Below are positions 1 to 13,100 of a stretch of DNA of 64,000 bases, in pieces (position 1 is the stretch's first letter; every line of letters starts with the position of its first letter). Origin of the DNA: Aplysia californica. Its lineage: Eukaryota > Mollusca > Gastropoda > Aplysiida > Aplysiidae. Under the pieces are notes generated by a model. It was not told where the DNA came from, made no database searches, and saw only the letters and a list, made by a program, of their open reading frames with translations. The position numbers and the translations under genes were made by a program. Location: NCBI RefSeq assembly GCF_000002075.1, contig NW_004797467.1, positions 486,760 through 550,759 of the forward strand. The letters run 5' to 3'.

Positions 1-1261
1 TCTTGTAAGTGGTATTCAAGGCTGTAATTTCTCCTTGGGTTTTCCCTTGCTGGGTAAGATCTCTTTTTGTCTATCATGTTTATCGTGGCATATACGTATG
101 CTCTCTTTTCTTTCCAAGAGAGTGACCAGTGATGTCATTGCATTTTGTACCAACCAGTTTACAACTGCAAAGGACGTCAAGTTCCTGCTCGCTTCGTGCC
201 TTGACATGGGTAGAAGCATCCCCAGTTCTTTCAACCTCTACCTTTTGTTACCCTTCCAATCGTTTTCATGCAGTGTCCTTTTCGCAGAGATCAAAGGTGA
301 CATAACTGTTGTAATATCAGCTGATGTGACATTAGCCTGGTCACGTTGATCATTTTCCACTGCCCTGAGGGTCAGACGTGACGCAGCAAGCGTGACATCA
401 TCTTATTGAATGTTATAGTGTTATGTAAGCTAAGGTTTGATATCAAGATAAAGCATTAGGTTATGACTCTGAGAAAATAATCTACTCAAAACACAAACGA
501 AATAGGTAATGACTGCAATAAACACAGCAAATGAAAAAAAAAGAAAAAGCACTTTAAAAAACAACGATCATTGGGGGCAGACGGTGTGCTGGACAGGTCC
601 CACAATTATTTCTTTTGGAGTGAGTTAGTAAAGGAGGAAATGCTATCTACTTCGTCCATTCAATTGTGAAGGAAAAATGATTAGGAGAAGAGACAGTAGT
701 CCGAATAGGGGAAATTTCGAGTACAAAGACAAAGAAAAACATGCGGACAGAAAACATAGTTTCATATAAAACAAAATCCATAAAGATGCATTTCAAATAC
801 CGGAATTGTCACGAGATAAACAGTTCTGTGGGAACAGTGGGGAAGAAAAAAGAGGAAACAACCAGATCTATACATAACTCCCAGATGAAACCAACAAGAA
901 ATATTACACAAATATTCCTTTTTGGAGAGCTCCTACGGTTATGTGAGCAAATTCTGGACTATTACAGGTCTGAATCTGATGTCAAACGAAGTCCGGAGAG
1001 GAGTCGAAGCCGGGGTTAGTCGGTAACATAGCAAGTGGCCCCTTATTGTTAGCGCGATAAAAATAGCCAACCCTCATTCCGTCCCTCGCAGGTGGGATAG
1101 TCGGAATTATCGGGCTAAAATATGATGGGTGCCGGGTTATACGGTTTTATTTCTAATGTTTTAAAGAAATTTCTAGAAAAAAATTCAGATCTGTCTTCGA
1201 GTGAGCATATGAAATGGACAATTTACTATCGATAGGGCCAATAAAAAATTTTTTTATATTT
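1..1261. other. No gene recognised; probable BOP1 intron or 3' flank
   Basis: No exon, RNA gene or recognisable transposon was found here on either strand. Because the BOP1 gene on the minus strand leaves the window at this edge with its WD40 domain incomplete, the stretch is most simply read as intron DNA of that gene (inference). Short open frames exist but resemble no known family. Confidence 0.4.
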
Positions 1262-1686
1262 TGTGGGTTAGTCGGTTTTATCACCAGGCCGACGATATGG
1301 AGTTATTGGTATTATCTAAAAGCTTTTCCATTTGCCCCGCTTTCGCTGACGTAAATACTCATCTATCTTTAATAGAAGTTGAGATATTTGCAATGGAAGA
1401 AGGTGGGTGTGGGGGTCACCTGGTTTCAGAGGTAAAGTTAATGAGAAAATGGCAGCTAAAGTTTGGTAATTTCCATAGCCTGAGAGTCCTTGGAGACTGA
1501 AAATTTACAGTTTTGAGCTTTTAATCAACATTTTGTAGTAAAATTCACACAGAAATGTGTTCTTCTTAAATGGATTGAGCTAGAAAAGAAAAAGTTGATT
1601 ATAATAATAGCCAAACTGACAGTAAAATGCTGTTTGTTTCAATTTCATTATTTTGACGAGCGCCTGATTTCGCCACAATACCTCAC
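1262..1686 (-). mobile_element. MITE, 'GTGAGG' family, copy A
   Basis: Right end, read on the minus strand, begins GTGAGGTATTGTGGCGAAAT and continues into CAGGCGCTCGTCAAAATAAT. The same ends recur at 8741-9178 and 63725-64000, and the other half recurs at 40050-40217. The two ends of the family are inverted relatives (GAATCAGG.GCTC.TCAA). No coding capacity is visible. It is a non-autonomous element with imperfect inverted repeats; the superfamily is unknown. Confidence 0.6.
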
Positions 1687-1689
1687 AGA

Positions 1690-1790
1690 TTATTAAGGAG
1701 ATGGGACACTCCAACCCTGCCAGTCAGGGCTAAGCGTGGCTGTATGGGCTTCAACATCGCAGCTGACAGACGGAGATACTCAATAAAATG
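1690..1790 (-). mobile_element. tRNA-related SINE, core family A, fragment
   Basis: Contains the family core (GGAG...CCAACCCTGCCAGTCAGGGC) followed by CAGACGGAGATACT, shared with the more complete copy at 62190-62396 and with copies at 8030, 51190, 55725 and 61945. The tRNA head is missing here, so this is a truncated copy. Confidence 0.55.
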
Positions 1791-1933
1791 TGTGTGTGTG
1801 TAATGTGTAAATTGAGCGTAAGTAGTGTGTGTGACGTATTCATTCATGCAGTTATTATTAACAGTGTGAAAAGTTTATTAAAGCTATTTTGGAGGAATAA
1901 TACCAGAGAAATCATTTACACTTTCAGAAAACA

Positions 1934-1988
<55 letters not shown>

Positions 1989-2001
1989 TTAATAATAATA
2001 A
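1934..2001. repeat. (AAT)n microsatellite
   Basis: About 68 bases of near-perfect AAT/ATA repeat with one TTA interruption near the 3' end. Confidence 0.95.
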
Positions 2002-2243
2002 TTCAAATGACATCTATTCCCAGAAAGTTGTAAGCACAGAATTATCACTCGACGAATCAAAGAACAGAAAATGCACATTGTAATTGATATACCATTTAAA
2101 AACACACATATACACACACACTACTCTCAGTCCTACACACATTCTCAGACATAAAATTTAATGTCAGAGGATAGTGTTGAACAAATGTATCTTTACACTT
2201 TTCTTATCAAACTCTTAATAATGTGCATGCTCCAACAACTCAC

Positions 2244-5200
2244 ACGACAGCTGCTATGAGGTTCACGGTCCGGTTCGGGTTCCACAATACAGCGGTGACC
2301 TTCCCACCCATGTCCAGCGTCTTCATGCAGCGTCCCGTGGCGACCTCCCACAGTTTGACTGTCTGGTCATCAGAACCTGGAGAGGAGGGGGGGGAGGAGG
2401 AAGAATATCTTCAGTACAACTCAAAAAGTAACATTAGGCTTCATTTGAGCACCACTCAACAACTCAGTACTCATGAATCATGTGCTTTTAGTTTTAGCAG
2501 ACGTTTTATGGTGCTCGCAACTGCATAAGGTCATATGAGTGCCAGAAGATTAGAGGTGTTGCAAGAGAGTAACAAACATAAAAAAGAAGGGGAGATAAGG
2601 ATGATAGATGTTTGATAGGAAAGAAGAAACAAACCACACCAGACCACCCGCCAACCACCCACCATCATGTGCTTTATCAGGCCAGTGAGAATAATAGTAG
2701 CCATATGCATATAACAGGCTGCAAAGATGTGCATCCTACATGGACAGAAATCAATCAATCTCTCTTTCTCTCTATGTCTCCCCTCTCCCTCCCCATCCCT
2801 CTCCCTCCCCCTCATTCACATCCCCTCTCCCAACCCCCCACCCCCATCACACACAAACATGCACAGTGGAAACCTGATATAACAGGGAGATTGGGACCAA
2901 AGAAAAAGTCCAGTTATATCCGATCCCGGTTAAATCAGAAATGCAAGAGAAGTAAGCATTTACTTAACCAGCTGTATTTATTCATGGGTAATTTCTCTTG
3001 TCACAAGTACCTACGAAGAGGGGTTTTGGCCATGTGGCAGGCCTGTGTGTAGCTAGGCTTAGGGCTAGATCGAAGTCTGCAGCACACGGCAGCCCTCTCT
3101 CGTTTCACCCGCTGCGTGTGCTTGCAGTGGCGTGGTTTGCGAGAGCTTGCTCCATCACTGCGTTACTCTCTCTTTCTTTCTCTCCTCTCTTACTTTTTAA
3201 ACATTGTTAACGACCTTTTGTCCCTGCTATAACGGATTGTGCTCCGATGAGGCCCTGTTATTGCCGATAACTTTTAATAGAAACAAAGAGTAGGAAAAAA
3301 CAGGGATTTTAAAAAACCCTGTTATTACCGGATCCCTGTTATTTCCGGGCCTGTTACATATGGTTTCCACTGTACATGCACATTTTTTTTTATTTTTTTT
3401 TTTTTAACATATCAATGCCAGCACAACAGACAAAACTCTCGCACTTCCAAAAGCAGAGAACAACATTTCCCACAACAACACCTGTCTCACCTGAGACTAG
3501 CCACTGTCCTGACGGGTCAGGTGAGATAGTCCGCACCATATCTGTGTGACCCTTATACACCTGAAAGGGGGGGGCATGGCATAAAGCAGATACCATCAGT
3601 TAAGGTATACAAAAAGAGGGATCAGATAGAGAATAGAGAATAGAACAGAACGTAGTAGGGAACAAGGGACAGATCAAGAAAAATAAGGAACAGAACAAGA
3701 TAAACAAAGAATACAATACGGCATAGCAAATAAAGAACAGAACACGACAAATCAGGAATAGAACAAGATAAATAAAGAATAGAACTAGACAAAAAAGGAG
3801 CAGAACAAGACAAACAAAGAATACAACAAGCCATGGAAATTAAGGGATAGAACAAGACAAATAAGGAATAGAACAATACAAATAAGGAATAGAACAATAC
3901 AAATAAGGAATAGAGTAAGACCAATACGGAAGAGAACAAGATAAAAAAAAAATTTTTTTTAGTAGACGGTTTTACGGTGCTCGCAACTGCATAAGGTCAT
4001 ATGAGCACCAAGGGGTGGATGTTAACAGAGAAGTCTTTACAGGGAATCAGACTTACTCTGCTCACCTCTCTAGCTTCAACAGCACAAAGTCTGCTTCGAC
4101 TATCAAGGCACCCCGGAAATAACGGGTCACAAGAGAGTGACAAACATACAAAAGAAGTAGAGGAAAATGACAATAGTAAGGATTAGGAAAGAAAAAAGCA
4201 GCAATTCCCTGTTGTAGATCAGGCACAATTATGAGCGTGACATGATGAGTCAGCCCATTTACAATTCTACTATGCTTGATCGAGAAATGTCCCCCCCTTT
4301 GGGAATGGCCAAAAGACACTATAGTCAGTAGCACTACCCCGGGAGGGGGAGGGGGGGGGGGGCAAACAAAGAATACAACAAGCAAGAGCAATTAAGGAAT
4401 AGAACAATACAAATTTGGAATAGAACAAGACATAAGGAACAGAACAATACAAATCAGGAATAGAGCAAGATAAATACGGAAGAAAACAAGATAAATGAAT
4501 AGAACAAGACAAGGAACAGAATATAATACAAATAAGGAACAGAACAATACAAATAAGGAATAGAGCAAGACAAATACGGAAGAGAACAAGATAAATAAGG
4601 AATAGAACAAAACAAACAACAGAATAATACAAAATAAGGAATAGAACAATACAAATAAAGAATAGAACAAGGGTTAGCAAATAAGGAATAGAACTAGACA
4701 AATTTCCTTGGAAAACTTTCTCTGGTCAGTGACATCTGGTTGGAAAAGGTTGACTCGGGTAGAAAAAAGTTAAGTAGGGAGTCAAAATTGCCGGCCGGAA
4801 TAATTACAAATCCAGATATGGTTTAGACACAGATCAAAGTATAAACCGTCGGGCAAATGAAGACAATTTCAGGAATCCGGATTTCCAGATTTATCTGCAA
4901 AATAGGCACCTGTGACATAGATACAGGGTCCCCACCAAATCCTGAAAAATTTTTTCAAGACCCCAATTCAAGGGAAAAATTAGGCCCCTGCGCGTCAAAA
5001 ATGATCCCCCCAAAAAGCCCATCTATCAATAATAAAAAGTCAGTGTCTTTAAATGAATGCAAATGTACATTTTGTAATACAGTCTTCAAACAATAGATGA
5101 TTATAATGCTGGGTGACTGCCAACCCAGCTTCTCAATTTTCCAAGGGAGGAGCCTCATCTATTTTCCAGGGGCATGTTACATAACAATGACAGCACATGC

Positions 5201-7143
5201 TCAATTTATATTTAACAGTAATATGTATATATTTGTGAATACAAACACACACACACACACACACGTAGGTACACTATATCCAGTCAACAGTGTGTCAGTG
5301 TGGCACTGGGATCTTGTGTGACTTTGGTATTTCAGTCTGTTCTTATTTATGTTTTCCCCTCCTCATATTAGCCTACATAAACTATAGGCCCTATTAAAAA
5401 ATTAATCCTGTTGTGAGCCTGGGAAAAGACCTAGAACTAAAATATCGACAGTCAAAAACCAGTCTGGGTGTCGTGATTCATATTATAAACGTGAAGACGA
5501 AAACTATTGCTCAAACTCAAAGAAGAGTAATATTAGTGTAATAACTTGAATGGCTCAAGTAGACCTACTCAGTGCGAGAGGTGTAAGAACTGAGGGAGGG
5601 CAGGATGCAGTGACACTGAAAATCTGCCGATCTTGAATAGAAAGCTAAAATATAGATATAATTTATAAATTACAATCACCCCATCCAATGAAACGCGAAC
5701 ACTTTAGTTCAATAACAAGGCATAATGGATCCCGATTCAACACAAGGCCTGCACCAATGCGCACTTTGCAGAGAGCTCTTATAGTAAGCTAGTTCTCTAA
5801 ATTCTAAATACAAAAAATTTGCTTCCAAGTTAAGTTTTTGACCTCTAGCGTCGCCTTCAGCTCCCCCCCCCCCCCCCCCCCCCTTAAAACAAAATCCCTT
5901 CCCCGAGTGTATCTTATATTTTTTTTTTAAGCAATACCCTCCTCCCCCCCCCCCCCAACCCCCGTTCCGGAGTCCTATACTTCACAGTGCTCAGACCGCC
6001 GGTACTCACACTCACAGGTTCATTGAACGGTCACGATGGCGAACGTGACAAGACGCTTGTATAACTTTCTTTTCTTTTCTCATAAGTGACAGCAGAGGAC
6101 ACATTTTTAATATTGATTTATTTTCAAGGCGACACAGCGTTCGTAATGCACAATCTGCATGTTACAAATGTTGCGTTATCTATCATCAGACTATTACAGG
6201 AAAATTTCTGGGTGGTAACGAAACCGAAAGTAGATCTTGATTCTTCCCAATCGAGCCTCGGTGTCATACATACACTTCCACCTGCCGCCATAGTGGTTCA
6301 ATTACGTTTCCTCTTCATGATCCATCAACCATACTGTCTCGATAGCTACACTACTAATATTACACAGGCCCTATCCTTTCCCGACTTACCGACCCATAAC
6401 AAAATTCCTGACTTTTTCCCGATCTCCCGACCCATCTCAAAATTCCCGACTTTTTCCCGATCTGGTGGGGACCCTGTAAATAAGTCGCGCACAACAAGGA
6501 CCACATACACGTTGACCACATCATGCAGAGCAGCACACCAAAGAACTCACCATAGCCTCTTTTGTAGGATAAGGTTGTAGATCTTTCTTGTCGGGTCTTT
6601 TGGGAATCAAGTCTTCAGGGTTCACATTCATCTGCAGCACACAATGTCATAACAATAATAATAATAACAAAAATATTAACAATGATAACAATAACAATGA
6701 TAAAAATAATTATAATGGTAATAATAATATAAACGACAAAAATAAAAATGATAATAATAATAATAAGGAGAAAAGGCAAGAAAAGTGGACAGACAAAAAC
6801 AAAGGAGTAGCAAAGTATTTCAATAAGCAGTAACACCCTCCAACCACCTGCCTAATGATAGGATGTAAACTAAACAAAACCAGGGATGCCCCTGATTTTT
6901 TTTTGATTTTTTATAATAATTCTGTGACTTACGACCAAAATATTGCTATCCTAGAAGAGACTGGAACATCTTCCAGAGGTAAAGCATGAGCAATCACAAA
7001 TCAAAACGAAGTAATCCAAATGTGAAAATAATTTTAAAAAATAATAATAATAATGAAGATCATTTCTATAGCGCCCACTCCCATGTAAACACAGCTCTAG
7101 GCGCTTTACATAAATGCATGTACGAACAATATTCACGCACTCA

Positions 7144-7175
<32 letters not shown>

Positions 7176-10100
7176 ACACATTACACGCACACATGTGCAC
7201 ACACATGCATGCCAAACACACACACACATCTACCTGCTTACCACAATTTGGTATAATTACACAAGTATTCCTGAACAAACTGCAGACGAACATTGTAACT
7301 TTCACTCAAAAAAGCTGTTCACTTTCATATTTCAAAACATGCATATGCCTAGTGTTTGTCCATGAAATTACCATATTATGTGAAAGTAGCGAGGCAGAGA
7401 GGGAGGGAATAAGCATTGTTTGAGTGAGACAGAGTCTACAGAGGGAGAATATGATGTGTTAAGATGATGCTATGTATATATAGTTTATGTTGCAGAAGAT
7501 TGCAAAAGCACACTGTCAGTTTCTCCTAATGTAGGATCAATAAAATATACCTTATCTTATCTTAGACTAAATCTTTGTGAACAAATACAAGCAGAGTCTC
7601 TCACAAACTCACAGAACAACGCCTGTTTAGAACATCACCCACCTTCATCTTCCTCTGTCTCGAAGCCAGATACAGATCTAACAGACGAGAAAATCTCTCA
7701 TTGATGAATCTGCTATACTTGGGCACTGACCGGTACGACTCAAACTTCTGTGGTTTGAAGTCAAAACGGCGATCTTCTGGCTCCTGACTGTCCCATTTTG
7801 CTTCCTATTTCACAAAAGAAAAAGAAAAAGTTACAGAAATAAACCAAAATAAAAGAAAAAAATGTAATGTTTTTCTTCTATTTGAGAACCTCTATAAACC
7901 GAAAACCTGGCTAAACCAAAGAAAACCTGGCGGGCTTCCAAGATTTCGGTTTAAGCAGACTCTATTGTATATACCTCTGATTGATTAATAGCAAATATTC
8001 TATACTTTTGAACATACAATTGTGATCCAGACCAACACAGGCTGAATGGGACGCAGCATCCCAGCAGACAAACAGACAAGTAGAGACACTCTATGGCATT
8101 ACTTCTGCAGGAATCAAACTCATGCCTTCTGCGTGCAATGGCAAAGACAACAACCATTAACACAGCTGCTTTAAGTTTAAACGAATGATTCAAGACCACA
8201 AAAGCCTGATAATTAGACATAGTCATATTCTACTTTGCCCTCACCTCTTCCTCATCCAGCAGATACTCCTCGGGTGGGTTGAACGACTCCATGTGTCCGG
8301 GCAGCGGTTCTTTCGGTGCTGGGATGTGCATTCTGTACCGCTTAGTGATCTCAGGCTGACAACGCACACAGAATTTTTTTTTTATAAAATATCAACGCAT
8401 TGGTGACAGGCAACATCTTTCAGCATACACAAAACCAAAGTGATAGACAGTGTCTACACAAAACGACCAACACCTCAGCTTGCACAGTAAATTAATTAAT
8501 GTAAGAATGAGGAAAAGCCTAGCTCTACTTCAGACATTTAACTTTTGATTTTGACCTATGGAAGAAGAGCCAATACCAAAATTATAGCAGAATTTGTTTC
8601 ACAATTGTTGATTTCTGCAAATTATCATGGCAACTCCAGGCACTGAGTGCCACACCGTGGGGAAACTGCAGTCACAAACATGTTACATCAATATTTGTAC
8701 ATCGTCCCTGTCACAAGCAATTCATTTAAGTTCAAATTAGTGAGGCAGGGTGGTGAAATCAGGTTCTTTGTCCAAATAATGAAAGTTAAGAAATTGGCAT
8801 TTTTGGGGGCAGGTTTGGGATTTTTTATCAAATATTTTGTTTTTTGGCTCAACACCTTTTATGTCCATTAAAGAACACATTTCTATGTGGATTTTACTGA
8901 AAAACATTGATTAAAAGGAGAAAAATATGTAAATTTTCAGTTTCCACAGACTCTCAGGCTGAGTAAATAACTCAACTTTGGTGGCCATTTTCTTGCTAAT
9001 TTTACCTCTGAACCTATGCGACCCCCATCTCCTTCAATTGCCAATATCTTGATTTGTATCTAACATAAATGGATATTTTTTCATAAAAACAAGGTAAAGG
9101 GACAGGCATTAAGATGATACCAAAAACTCCATATGTCCCAAAATTGATGAGCACCTGATTCGACCAAGTCATGACACATTTAAAGAATTTTCCATTTTTA
9201 CACTTTCCCAAAGCTCTATCAAAGATGCACCTTTCAGCATTATCAAAATGCAGGTTAATGCAATGGTTAAGGTTTACAGTTTTCAAATTTTTCATGATTC
9301 CTGATAGGAACAACATAACAAAAACTAGTTTTTTGTCTCTAGTGTTAAAAGTACCCAAATGGAGTTAAGTGGATAGCATGCAACACCGACTATGTTCTCT
9401 TTATAAGCATGGGGCAGAGAAAAGAATATAATATTGAAAAAGTGTTAAAAGCAAGGAAACTTTTGGAAATGTTTGTTTACGAAACAAGGCAAAATGCCAA
9501 AACTCTATATCCATCCAGTTTCTGTGTTACAGAATGAAACCCAAATCTTTTTTCGAGTGAATGAAATCATCATCATCTCACCTCATTGTCCTCCTTCCAC
9601 ATGTCTAGAGACGGTTCATTTAGGTCCCGGTTTTGCTTCATCTTCCTGATCTCCCCTCGTGGCTTCATCCAACCCATCTTCAGCGCATGAACCATTTGAC
9701 CAACCTACAACGACAAAATAAGAGAAAACAAACACATTTGTATACCATGCAACTCCAAAGACACTAACTACCAAGTCACTGGACTCCACACCGATCAGCG
9801 TCACACAATATTCAGCAGTTAACCACTTCATTTATGATTCAAATGGACGACTCAGTATGTTGGTGCTGCACAATTCCCAAGATACACAGCAGTGTTCCCT
9901 TCACATTACAACTGAATATTTTCACCCCTTCCAGCAGTCTTTAGTTTTAGTTTTAGTAGAGCTTTTTACTGTGCTCCCAACTGTATAAGGTTATATGAGC
10001 GCCAGAAGATTAGAGGTGTTACAAGAGAGTAACAAACATAAAAAAGGAGGTGAGATAAGGACTATAGGTGTTTGATAGGAAAGAAGAAGCAAACCCCACC

Positions 10101-13100
10101 AGAGCACCCGCCAATCACCCACCTCCAGCAGTCTGAGACTTAAATAGTCAAAATGATTGTAAGTGCTTCAACAGCCTCCTCATTAGGACCAGCCCTACTC
10201 ATTTCATGGATTTTCATGGGGCTGTATTCAGTGATATTGCCAATGAGAGAAGCTTTTGGTCTGCATATTTTTCATTTCACCAAACTAACCTTGAAAGATA
10301 GTCTTCATAATATTAAATATTAGTCCACGGGTATGGGGGGGGGGGGGGGGGCCACCTTCTTGAAAGGTTGTTTTCCTAACATGGACAAAGACAAAGAGAC
10401 AATGAATCTCACTGACCCTTTGCTTCTCCCACAAGGACGGGATGAAGCTTCGCTTGTCTGGGGGTCGGCCGGTCACTGGCATCTCCATCACCTCGCTTGT
10501 AAAAGTGTCAACCCACGGCTGAAGACAAGAAAAGTGGGGTAAGTACAGTCATTTCACATAATATATGCATCAAATGGTGTAAGACGAATAGGTACCCAGC
10601 TACCAAATGTACACATCAAAAAGTGTCAGGTTCGGTACATAGAAATATAATCAAACCTGTCCAAGATGACCATCCACTGACAAAATGAAGAATGGTTATC
10701 TGAGACAGGTGGCCCTCTTGGACAGTGTCATAGAAATATAGAAGAAAAAAATGCAGGGGGGGGGAGAAGGAGAGTATGAGGGGGGAATGAGGAGTCATCA
10801 TTTGTACAGGTGGTCATAAGAGAAGATTTGACAGTATTATCACTGATTACAAAAAAAGAGTCAAGTTCAGTATGTATGAATAGTAACTCATTCACATGGC
10901 TGCCTGGTCGGTTTGAATAAGCTACTCTCTTGCATTGTAAAAAGCGCTTCTAAGTTAATTAATTCCATAATAATGGGCAAATCCTACAGATGCAACGAGC
11001 TAACACTGATTCAGACTTCTATCAAAGCCTGAGTGACCGCATAATATTCCTCTCTTTATCAGTATCTCAATTTCAAATTTCAGCACACACACACATATCA
11101 AATTCCTGTGCATGCTGTAAACTTTGCTGTAAAAGACAAATCTCATCCTGAAATAATTCCAGAAGAGTTCAATTTCCCTCATATACCGTCATCCAGGACA
11201 AAACTACACAGACCAACAGAGAACAAACAATATCCTCTGCAGTTATAGAACAGAGACAAGTTTGCTTCAAGCTCTCATAAATTGTCATTCTAGACTCCAA
11301 AATCCCTACTCTATCTTCAACTTCTGTCGACAGCATCCTCATATCAGAAAGTTGAAAATAGAAAATAAAAGTTTCTCATGTCGATCGAGCACTCACCTCG
11401 TAGAGGCCCTCAGACCCCATGGGATGAGTCGACGACTGGATTCTGTTGATCTGCTTCACATCCTCCTCACTGAGTCGAACCTTCTGGCCAGTCAGTTTGT
11501 TCTTTACCGTGCGCCTTAAAGAAAAGAAAAGACAAACTTCATTGATTCTCCATTGGAAGAAATCGACAGTGTGCTTTCACCAGCTTCTGCAACACAAAAC
11601 ATACATACAGCGCATAGAATCAACATGTCACACCCCCCCCCCCCCCCCCCCCCAACCCAAATACGAATTACAACACACAAAAAATGACAACCAATAAACT
11701 ACCAACAATTAAAAAAATAAGTGCACACCAAAAAAACACACTTAAAAATAATCAGGTCCAAGATTTCTTTTTTTAATCCAGTAAAGTAAAAACCTTCCTT
11801 ACCAATAGTCCGGATCATCAGCTTTCTCCAGAAACTCATCCAGTGCGTCCCCCTGGACCGGCTTGATGAGTTTCCTCCCCTGAACGTCATAGCCGATGTG
11901 TGGATAATCATCATACCACTGCACAGGAATGTTTCCTATCGTGTTCCTCACATCCTGGGGGGGGGGAAACAATTTACAAATAAATTTGTTAAAAGACAAT
12001 ATAATAAAAATATGAATTCATTGTTCATTGACCCTCCAAGCCAGGAAGTCTGGTTAACTATGCCACAGATATTTCACCAACATATCACATCACATAATAT
12101 CACACCAACACAGAAATTCTACCCTGCGAACTTTGAACTATTCAATAATATATCCTTATTCACCACTTGTCTATAACCCTGTCATTAAAGCTAAATAATG
12201 GACAAATTAATTCAAAATTCAAGGAAAATCAATACAAAATGTAAAAACCAAACCATAATTTTTAAGAAGCATGTAAAACAAAGTTTTGAGAACTCACCAC
12301 AAAAAAAAAAGAACGAAATCTACCACAATTATCAAATTTCACATCCCCTTAGCACCAAAATATATTGTAATATGTAACATTTTATTTTACCCACACATAA
12401 AAAGTTTCTGAAATATTTTTTTTTTAAACCATAAAACATTTCCCCCCCAAGTTATCATACAAACCTCTTCATCTGATGAATCATACTCGTATTCATCTGT
12501 CTTTCCAGAGGCACTGTTGCTCCCATTCTCTTCAGAATTTCCAAACTCTTGACTTGTTCCCTCGTCAAGACCACTGTCATCACTGTCCTCCTCAGAACTT
12601 TCTTCAAAATATTCCTCATCTTGGCTGCTGCTTTCATCTCCATCTGAATCTTCATCATTGTCACTATTATCACTGTCTGCATTACTGTCATTTTCTTCAG
12701 AACTTGCGGCTACATTGTCTGTTTCTTTTTCATCGTCTTTGTTAACCTGAAAAGAAAAAAAATATATATATAGATTCCTATATACAATAATATACTCGTA
12801 AGTGATGAAAATGATCACTTTTATTGTTTTTACAGACAGACTGAACAAAACGCAAATAATCATATCATGCAAGGGTAACACAGACCCACAGAGCAGACCG
12901 AGTCACCTTTAACTCACTCAATCCCGCGACCGAGATATCTCGGTCAGCTCGTGGGCGGCGTTCAATCCCGCGACAGAGATAACTCAGTTCTATAGTTTTG
13001 TTCCGTAGACTAGTTATTTTGTTTCGGAAAACGGCCCCAAGTTTTATGCAAGGTCAATTTATTATTTCCGCGGCCAATTCTGCCTACAGGGTAGCTGGAA

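Noticed and set aside
3622-4701. Minus-strand frames rich in Leu/Phe/Ser/Cys resembling membrane proteins
   Set aside because: They are translations of the purine-rich minisatellite with no conserved composition outside the repeat.
10660-10780. Inverted CCTGTCCAAGATGACCA / CCCTCTTGGACAG pair as another MITE
   Set aside because: The arms are short and imperfect and no second copy was seen, so the boundary cannot be supported.
12476-12745. Plus-strand frame rich in His/Leu/Cys
   Set aside because: It is the antisense shadow of the acidic BOP1 exon.
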